From Campylobacteraceae bacterium (lineage in GTDB: Bacteria > Campylobacterota > Campylobacteria > Campylobacterales > JALSKU01): DNA of 11,175 bases. The stretch is taken from positions 1-11,175 of the forward strand of contig WFMT01000190.1 of NCBI GenBank assembly GCA_015488975.1. Direction: 5' to 3'. This document shows positions 6,512 to 11,175 of this stretch, in pieces. Made by a program: the position numbers and the translations under genes. How positions within the stretch are numbered: the stretch's first letter is position 1; the number at the start of each line of letters is the position of its first letter. The notes under the pieces were generated by a model. It saw only the letters and a list, made by a program, of their open reading frames with translations. It was not told the origin of the DNA and ran no database searches.

Positions 6512-6556
6512 AAAAGTAACATTTATTAATACAAAAATAATGCATCTGTTACTTTT
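6512..6556. promoter_or_regulatory. 10-bp perfect inverted repeat in the sdhA-thiL divergent promoter region
   Basis: AAAAGTAACA (6512-6521) and TGTTACTTTT (6547-6556) are exact reverse complements separated by 25 bp, so their centres lie about 35 bp apart. The left arm is about 25 bp upstream of the sdhA -10 box, and the right arm about 31 bp upstream of the thiL -10 box. A related AAAAAGTAC lies next to the left arm (6502-6510). The spacing suits a dimeric or looping regulator, but the regulator is unknown. Confidence 0.3.
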
Positions 6557-6586
6557 ATACACAAAATAATCAATACAAAATTGTGT

Positions 6587-6592
6587 TATAAT
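6587..6592 (+). promoter_or_regulatory. Putative -10 box for thiL
   Basis: TATAAT preceded by TGTGT, giving a leader of about 24 nt before the TTG start at 6623. It is divergent from the sdhA promoter across a 180-bp gap. Confidence 0.5.
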
Positions 6593-6622
6593 ACTATTTG
6601 TATATTTATATAAAGGTAAAGT

Positions 6623-7441
6623 TTGAATAAAGAAGATTATTTTATATCACTTTTCAATAATAAATTTCTCGGTGATGACGGTGCTGTAATAAAGAACCAG
6701 GTTATATCAAAAGATCTTTTTTGCGAAGGAATACATTTTAAAAGAGAGTGGATGAGCTTGAGAGAGATTGCCATAAAAAGTATTCTCGTTAATGTCTCTG
6801 ATGCTGTTGTCATGAATGCAAAGCCAAAATATGCACTTTTGGGTATAGTGTTACCGAAAGATTTTTCATTTGCAAATATGAGAGAGCTTAAAAGTGGATT
6901 TGATTTTGCCTGTTCAAACTATAATATAACGATAATAGGAGGAGATACGGTAGCTGGCGATAAACTTGATATATCTATTACTTTAATTTCAAAAACAAAA
7001 AATCCAATAAGAAGAAAAGGAATGAAAAAGGGTGATTATCTAGCATATACCGGTGATATTGGCAATGTGAGAAAAGATTTAAAAAAATTATTAAAAGGTT
7101 TAAGAATAAATAAAAAGTCTAAATTTATAGAACCAAAATTAAAAGATAAATTCTTTTATAAAGCTTCAAGATATATTAGTAGTGCTTTGGATATTTCAGA
7201 TGGATTATCAAAAGATCTCTCAAGACTCTCAAGTATAAATAAAGTTGGGTTTAACTTTAATAAAAATTTTAGCAAAGAAGAATTTTGTAGTGGAGAAGAG
7301 TATGAGATTCTTTTTTCATTTGATAAAAGAGATAAGCAAAAAATCTTATCTCTTGGAAAATTGACAAAAACACCTATAAATATATTTGCCACAGCAAAAA
7401 GAGGAAGCTTTAAAAGCAGATGTAAAGGAAATCATTTTTAA
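6623..7441 (+). CDS. thiL: Thiamine-monophosphate kinase
   Basis: Phosphorylates thiamine monophosphate with ATP to make thiamine diphosphate, the last step of cofactor synthesis, in the cytoplasm. Family motifs are present: GDDGA (17-21, Mg/ATP aspartates D18, D19), the D31...H38 region, NVSDAVVMNAKP (57-68), GGDT (106-109), DISDGL (190-195) and GEEYEILF (224-231). At 272 residues it is shorter than E. coli ThiL (about 325). The central glycine loop is diverged (TGDIGNVRKDL), which I take as normal for this phylum. The start is TTG with AAAGG about 6 nt upstream; no ATG fits the conserved N-terminus (NKEDYF). It converges on the MoaD-like gene with only 10 bp between stops. In Campylobacter I recall thiL directly beside truD; here two minus-strand genes separate them. 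Confidence 0.93.
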   Translation: MNKEDYFISLFNNKFLGDDGAVIKNQVISKDLFCEGIHFKREWMSLREIAIKSILVNVSDAVVMNAKPKYALLGIVLPKDFSFANMRELKSGFDFACSNYNITIIGGDTVAGDKLDISITLISKTKNPIRRKGMKKGDYLAYTGDIGNVRKDLKKLLKGLRINKKSKFIEPKLKDKFFYKASRYISSALDISDGLSKDLSRLSSINKVGFNFNKNFSKEEFCSGEEYEILFSFDKRDKQKILSLGKLTKTPINIFATAKRGSFKSRCKGNHF

Positions 7442-7451
7442 GCCTGATTCG

Positions 7452-7694
7452 TCAACCGCCTCCAACTTTTGGAAATATGGAAAAAATATCACCATCTCTT
7501 AATATATAGTCTTTTTTAACATGTCTGCCATTTACCATTAAAACACCTATTGGCAAATCATCCTCATCTATTCCTATATCATCAACTATATCCGCAGCGC
7601 TTATATTTTGAGGGTAAATTCTTTGATCTACTTTAAATCTACCCTCTCTGTAATGTGCAAAAAGCTTAACAGTAATGTTAATGCTATTTTTCAT
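7452..7694 (-). CDS. MoaD/ThiS-family sulfur carrier protein, partner of AOR
   Basis: A ubiquitin-fold sulfur carrier whose C-terminal glycine is adenylated and converted to a thiocarboxylate; MoaD-type members donate sulfur to make the dithiolene of molybdopterin or tungstopterin. The 80-residue protein runs from ITVKLFAHYREGR through IGVLMVNGRHVKKD to the tail DGDIFSIFPKVGGG. It ends in three glycines rather than the usual two, and has Lys where many homologues have FPP. The open frame extends 25 codons upstream, but the ATG at 7694 fits the family length; it overlaps the aor 3' end by 11 nt, so the two are coupled. MoaD is favoured over ThiS because it lies in the aor transcript. The neighbouring thiL is on the other strand, converging with a 10-bp gap. 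Confidence 0.85.
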   Translation of the reverse strand: MKNSINITVKLFAHYREGRFKVDQRIYPQNISAADIVDDIGIDEDDLPIGVLMVNGRHVKKDYILRDGDIFSIFPKVGGG

Positions 7695-9432
7695 CAAGAT
7701 AGCCCCATACACTATCAAGTTCTTCATTTGTAAAATCCCAAACAACATTGTGAGGAGGAAGTTGTTCATATTTCATAAATTCAGGAAGTCTGTCGTCGCT
7801 ATTTGTAAGACCTGCTTTTTTATTAAATTCTCTTTCTACTTTTATTATATTTTCACCTAAACTAGTTACATCCTCAGCTGTTAAATTTATACCAAATCTA
7901 GCATTTATCATATCTATTAGTGCTGGTAAACATTTAGGATCATCAAGTGCTGGAAAAGCTACAAAGATACACATTCCTGTACTGTCAACTGCTGCTGAGG
8001 CAATTTGCAAATTTCTGGATAATTCCAACTGTCCGTCTTTTTTGAGCGGATCTATGTATCCTCCGCTGTTTAATATATTTGTAGCAACTGCATAACCTGC
8101 GGTATGATCTGCTCCCATTGGTGTAGTAGCATAAGTCACACCTTGACCTTTAACAGCTCGCGGTTCATAAGCAGGAATTGCTTGGTTTTTAACAACAGGA
8201 ACTCTTACAAGTCCATAGAGTTTGCCAAGATTGCCGGCACCGCTTCCAATAATTCTTCCAAGCGGAGTACCTTTTGCTAATTCATATTTTAGTATTTCAT
8301 AAGCTCTCTCGCCATCGCCATATTCAATAATCCCCGCATCAACAGCAAGACCTAAGGTTACTCCTGTTTCTATGGCATCAACCCCTATATCATCCATCAA
8401 AGCATCAATTTTAGCTATCATATCCAAATCTTTGATACCGAGATTTGCTCCAAATGCCCAAATCATTTCATACTCAAATCCAGAAGTCAAGTAGTTTCCA
8501 TCTTTATCGTCATATACTTGAGAACATTGTATAACACACCCCGCATGACATCCATGAGTAGTTTTTCCGCCCCTTTCTTTTATATTTTCCGCCATAGTTT
8601 CACCAGAAATATTTTCAGCAAATTCAAAATTACCGCTTCTAAAATTTCTAGTTGGCAAGGCTCCGGCTTCATTAATAATATTTACCAGTACATCTGTGCC
8701 AAAAGCAGGAAGACCTTCGCCGCTTATAGGATTGTCTTTTAATGCTTTTGTAAAAATTTTACTTGCTTCTTTAAATTTTTCAGGATCAGCTATGGTTGCT
8801 TCTTTGTACTTTTCAGCATCAACTGTTATACATTTTATCTTTTTAGAACCCATAACAGCACCCATTCCACCTCTGCCATGGCTTCTAAACTTACCTTGAG
8901 GATCTTTTACTGAAATATTAGAAACCAACATTTTCATTTCACCGGGACGACCTATGGTCATAACGGCGACTTTTTTATTATATTTTTCTAGCATAGCATC
9001 CAAAACAGCATAATTGTCTTTTCCAACAAGTTCTGGCACTGCTTCAATCTCTACTTTTTCTTTTGTAACATGCAAATGATAAAAGGTTGAGTCATCTTCA
9101 GGGATACCTTCTATGATAAGAGCCTTAACTCCGAGTTTTGCAAATATCCCTGCACTTGTTCCGCCAACATTACTCTCTTTGATGCCGCCGGTTAATGGAC
9201 TTTTGGCTCCAAGTGAGTTTCTACCTGAATTTGCAGCAGTTGTACCTGAAAGAAGTCCCGGTGCAAATACCATTTTATTGTTTGGCCCAAGTGGATGACA
9301 TTCAGGATCTACCTCAGCTGCTACGATAGTCGAAGTCAATCCTCTGCCTCCCAACCCCTTCCACTCCTGTGGAACATCTTCGATTTTATAACTTAAGTCT
9401 TTCATATTAACTCTGTAAATTTTATCTGACAT
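7684..9432 (-). CDS. Aldehyde ferredoxin oxidoreductase family protein (tungsten/molybdenum bis-pterin)
   Basis: Enzymes of this family oxidise aldehydes to acids (or reduce acids) with ferredoxin at a tungsten or molybdenum bis-pterin centre beside a [4Fe-4S] cluster. In view: the N-terminal domain with GLGGRG (26-31) and the SGRNSLGAKSPLTGG stretch (69-83), the pterin-binding GRGGMGAVMGSKKIK (186-200), cluster ligands C295, C299, C303 and C488 (DSTGMCIF), the DDIGVDAIETG stretch (347-357), and ADHTAGYA (441-448) with a conserved His. At 582 residues it is near the usual ~605. The cluster spacing is C-x3-C-x3-C rather than the C-x2-C-x3-C of the Pyrococcus enzyme. There is no signal peptide, so it is cytoplasmic. 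AAGGAG lies 7 nt before the ATG. The MoaD-like gene follows with an 11-nt overlap. The true substrate, and tungsten versus molybdenum, cannot be told from sequence. Confidence 0.93.
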   Translation of the reverse strand: MSDKIYRVNMKDLSYKIEDVPQEWKGLGGRGLTSTIVAAEVDPECHPLGPNNKMVFAPGLLSGTTAANSGRNSLGAKSPLTGGIKESNVGGTSAGIFAKLGVKALIIEGIPEDDSTFYHLHVTKEKVEIEAVPELVGKDNYAVLDAMLEKYNKKVAVMTIGRPGEMKMLVSNISVKDPQGKFRSHGRGGMGAVMGSKKIKCITVDAEKYKEATIADPEKFKEASKIFTKALKDNPISGEGLPAFGTDVLVNIINEAGALPTRNFRSGNFEFAENISGETMAENIKERGGKTTHGCHAGCVIQCSQVYDDKDGNYLTSGFEYEMIWAFGANLGIKDLDMIAKIDALMDDIGVDAIETGVTLGLAVDAGIIEYGDGERAYEILKYELAKGTPLGRIIGSGAGNLGKLYGLVRVPVVKNQAIPAYEPRAVKGQGVTYATTPMGADHTAGYAVATNILNSGGYIDPLKKDGQLELSRNLQIASAAVDSTGMCIFVAFPALDDPKCLPALIDMINARFGINLTAEDVTSLGENIIKVEREFNKKAGLTNSDDRLPEFMKYEQLPPHNVVWDFTNEELDSVWGYLDEK

Positions 9433-9495
9433 GATATCTCCTTATATATTATTTGCAATTATTTTAGCACTTTTTGCTGTGAAATAGCAAGAAAA

Positions 9496-9509
9496 ATTAT
9501 AAAATTATA
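9496..9509 (-). promoter_or_regulatory. Possible -10 boxes for the aor-moaD pair
   Basis: Two TATAAT sequences on the minus strand (9496-9501 and 9504-9509) lie about 65-75 bp before the aor ATG in the 249-bp divergent gap with truD. A weaker TAAAAT (9461-9466) is nearer the gene. I cannot tell which is used. The rest of the gap is AT-rich, with only short weak hairpins. Confidence 0.3.
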
Positions 9510-9632
9510 TTATGCTTTTTTTGCATATTAATATTTAACACAATATATACATCTTTAGGTATAAAAAGTTTATATAATTATTGATTTATATTCTCAAATG
9601 ATTTTATCGGTGCAATTTAAGTATAAAGTCAA

Positions 9633-9638
9633 TATAAT
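9633..9638 (+). promoter_or_regulatory. Putative -10 box for truD
   Basis: TATAAT about 44 bp before the ATG at 9682, giving a leader of about 37 nt. The first transcribed bases (9642-9654) match the outer end of repeat element copy 1. Another TATAAT (9573-9578) is further upstream. Confidence 0.4.
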
Positions 9639-9681
9639 TTCAGGTTAGTTATAAGAAAAAATAAAATTATGGAAAAAGATA

Positions 9682-10776
9682 ATGGATAGATTGTATTATA
9701 CAAATCATTCTCCTGTGGATGTTCATTTTAGTAAAAACAGTAGAGATTTTGTTGTAGAAGAAGTTCCTTTGTATGAATTTAGCGGGGTTGGTGAACATCT
9801 TGTCTTAAAAGTTAGAAAAAAGGATATGACCACTTGGGAGATGGTTCAGAAATTTAGTGAAGTTTTAGGATGCAAAGTTAGAGATATCGGTTATGCGGGG
9901 TTGAAAGATAAAGACGGGCTAACCTCTCAATTTATTTCAGTCTATAAAAAATATGAACAAAAGCTTGAAAATCTCGATGATATAAAGATAAAAATATTAC
10001 AAAAATATTACCATAGCAATAAATTAAAAATCGGACATTTAAAAGGTAATAACTTTTATTTAAGATTGAAAAAGGTCAATCCGGTTAATGCTCAAAAACT
10101 TGAAGAAGTATTGAAGATAATACAAAAAGAAGGTATGGCAAATTATTTTGGATACCAAAGATTTGGTCGTGATAAAAATAATTATGAAATAGGAAAAGAT
10201 ATACTTTTTGGAAAAAAGAGAGAGAAAGATAGAAAAAAAAGGAATTTTTTTATTAGTGCGTATCAAAGTCATATTTTCAACTTATGGCTAAGCAAAAGAG
10301 TTGAAATGAGTAAACTTTTTAATTCATTTGATTTAAAAGAACTTGATGATTTGTTTGATTATCCTAAAAGTATTTTACATAATATCATAAAGCAAAAAAC
10401 TTTTTTTAAAATATTACCGGGAGATATAGGACACCATTATCCCTACGGAAAAGCTTTTGAATGTGATGATTTGAGTGTAGAATCTAAAAGATTTAAAAAC
10501 AAAGAGATCACAATAACAGGTTTCTTGCCAGGTTCAAAATCTACAAGAGCGGTTGATTTAGCAGGTATTATAGAAAAAGATTTTATACAAGAGAGCGAAG
10601 CTGTGATAGATAAAATGCAAGGTTCAAGAAGATTTGCCTGGATATTTCCTGAAATTTTAAATTATAAATATAAAAAAGAAGAAGCTTGGTTTGAGTTTTC
10701 TTTTTTCTTGCCAAAAGGCTCTTATGCCACTGTTTTACTTGAAGAAATATTGCATAAAAAAGTTCAGGATTTTTAA
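9682..10776 (+). CDS. truD: tRNA pseudouridine(13) synthase
   Basis: Converts uridine 13 of certain tRNAs (tRNA-Glu in E. coli) to pseudouridine, in the cytoplasm. The catalytic motif GYAGLKDKDGLTSQ covers residues 70-83, with nucleophile D76. Other TruD signatures are DFVVEEVP (22-29), YFGYQRFGRD (about 155-164), a SAYQSHIFNLWL helix in the middle, LPGSKS near 289, and the closing RRFAWIFPE...FFLPKGSYATVLLEEI. At 364 residues it is of normal length. The ATG is preceded by a weak GGAAAAAG ribosome site. It is a single gene here, with its own promoter in the gap shared with aor. Its usual neighbour thiL lies 2.2 kb away, beyond the aor-moaD pair. No clear terminator follows. Confidence 0.95.
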   Translation: MDRLYYTNHSPVDVHFSKNSRDFVVEEVPLYEFSGVGEHLVLKVRKKDMTTWEMVQKFSEVLGCKVRDIGYAGLKDKDGLTSQFISVYKKYEQKLENLDDIKIKILQKYYHSNKLKIGHLKGNNFYLRLKKVNPVNAQKLEEVLKIIQKEGMANYFGYQRFGRDKNNYEIGKDILFGKKREKDRKKRNFFISAYQSHIFNLWLSKRVEMSKLFNSFDLKELDDLFDYPKSILHNIIKQKTFFKILPGDIGHHYPYGKAFECDDLSVESKRFKNKEITITGFLPGSKSTRAVDLAGIIEKDFIQESEAVIDKMQGSRRFAWIFPEILNYKYKKEEAWFEFSFFLPKGSYATVLLEEILHKKVQDF

Positions 10777-10793
10777 AATATTTACTTTTATGA

Positions 10794-10799
10794 TATAAT
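10794..10799 (+). promoter_or_regulatory. Putative -10 box downstream of truD
   Basis: TATAAT in the form TGATATAAT (close to an extended -10), with T-rich DNA upstream, 18 bp after the truD stop. Transcription would begin near 10806 and could read the short cysteine-rich ORF at 10829. Confidence 0.4.
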
Positions 10800-10828
10800 A
10801 TTCAACTTTGTGATATTGGGGTTATACT

Positions 10829-11050
10829 GTGTTGATTTTGACAAATGGCAATTTTTTAAATGATATGATTATATGTACACATTTTTCTACAATAAATGTA
10901 AAAAATCCGGTACATTGTAACTGTATTTTTAAAAGAAAATGTAGTATTGTTTTAAGAATTACAAAAAATCTTGGAAAATCTCATTGTAATTGTGAAAATT
11001 ACAGTTTTAGGCGAACCGGTATCTCCCCTCCAAAACTCCTTGTAGCATAA
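10829..11050 (+). CDS. Possible small cysteine-rich protein (73 codons, unrecognised)
   Basis: An open frame starting at GTG, with GGGG 7 nt upstream and a good -10 box about 30 bp before. The product would have six cysteines, including two HCNC motifs about 21 residues apart (near 29-32 and 52-55), plus CTH near the N-terminus; such spacing could hold a metal, but I recognise no family. Its C-terminal part is basic (SFRRTGISPPKL). The stop lies 3 nt before repeat element copy 3. Against it: GTG start, no known relatives, and a small hairpin in the coding DNA (TGTAATT/AATTACA, 10985-11003), so a structured RNA or spurious frame is equally possible. If it is not a gene, 10777-11053 holds only the promoter-like site and this hairpin. 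Confidence 0.3.
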   Translation: MLILTNGNFLNDMIICTHFSTINVKNPVHCNCIFKRKCSIVLRITKNLGKSHCNCENYSFRRTGISPPKLLVA

Positions 11051-11053
11051 TCA

Positions 11054-11171
11054 CTGACCTTACGCACTTTTTTCTCGAAAAGTCCTACTTTTCGCAAGCT
11101 TTAGGGGGTTGAATGGACTTTGAGTTCCTGCCACTATAACAAGCTTTACTCATTATAGTGCGTAAAGTCAG
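11054..11171 (-). repeat. Dispersed ~118-bp inverted-repeat element, copy 3 (inverted)
   Basis: The best-preserved copy. Its ends CTGACCTTACGCA (11054-11066) and TGCGTAAAGTCAG (11159-11171) match at 12 of 13 positions, and pairing can extend to 15 with G-T pairs. Inside, read on the plus strand, are a perfect 8-bp hairpin CGAAAAGT-CCT-ACTTTTCG (11076-11094) and a 13-pair hairpin CACTATAAC...ATTATAGTG (11132-11160). It has the same 118-bp length as copy 1 but the opposite orientation. It lies at the window's right edge, so its outer flank is only 4 bases. Confidence 0.85.
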
Positions 11172-11175
11172 ATAA

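Noticed and set aside
7695..7769. Longer MoaD-like start inside aor
   Set aside because: It adds 25 residues that no sulfur carrier has and lies wholly within the aor coding frame; the 80-residue form fits the family.
9511..9527. TATGC-T7-GCATA hairpin in the aor-truD gap as a riboswitch or terminator
   Set aside because: Only a 5-bp stem, with no match to a molybdenum/tungsten cofactor riboswitch that I can recognise.
10999..11058. Minus-strand fragment of about 18 codons (ATRSFGGEIPVRLKL) next to repeat copy 3, a possible gene remnant
   Set aside because: Too short, no start signal outside the repeat element, and no family I can name; kept only as a possible second repeat or remnant.

Overview
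The window looks like a chromosomal segment of a low-GC Campylobacterota bacterium (epsilonproteobacterial, perhaps Sulfurimonas/Sulfuricurvum-like; the genus is a guess). The grounds are strongly AT-rich DNA, an SdhABE/MfrABE-type succinate:quinone oxidoreductase with no membrane cytochrome, a short ThiL with a TTG start close to truD, and promoters with a clear TATAAT box and T-rich upstream DNA but no obvious -35 box.

Layout. Left part, all minus strand: a secreted periplasmic protein with a periplasmic-binding-protein look (31-1236), a family-4 [4Fe-4S] uracil-DNA glycosylase (1411-2079), a one-iron superoxide reductase-like protein (2261-2653), then the operon sdhA-(32-aa small ORF)-sdhB-sdhE (6442 down to 2748). 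A divergent promoter region at about 6443-6622 separates sdhA from thiL (plus, 6623-7441). Next comes a minus-strand pair, a tungsten/molybdenum aldehyde ferredoxin oxidoreductase gene (7684-9432) overlapping a MoaD-like sulfur-carrier gene (7452-7694). After it lie truD (plus, 9682-10776) and a short cysteine-rich ORF of uncertain status (10829-11050).

How the genes work together. SdhA, SdhB and SdhE form one enzyme that interconverts succinate and fumarate using a quinone pool. SdhA has no Tat signal, so the enzyme should face the cytoplasm, fitting central metabolism (TCA in either direction). The AOR and MoaD-like proteins form a second module: MoaD would carry the sulfur for the pterin dithiolene that AOR needs. 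It sits between thiL and truD, which I recall as neighbours in other Campylobacterota, so it is probably an accessory insertion. SOR, UDG, ThiL and TruD are stand-alone housekeeping or stress genes.

The most unusual structure is a dispersed element of about 118 bp present three times (about 1293-1410, 2107-2222, and inverted at 11054-11171). It has imperfect terminal inverted repeats (CTGACCTTACGCA type) and internal hairpins, so the whole can be drawn as a cloverleaf. Each copy lies at or just after the 3' end of a reading frame and in the same orientation relative to it. One copy supplies the stop codon of the uracil-DNA glycosylase gene. Other points to check are the translationally coupled 32-codon ORF between sdhA and sdhB, the AOR cluster spacing C-x3-C-x3-C, and the Asp-Arg replacement of the Glu-Lys motif in the superoxide reductase.
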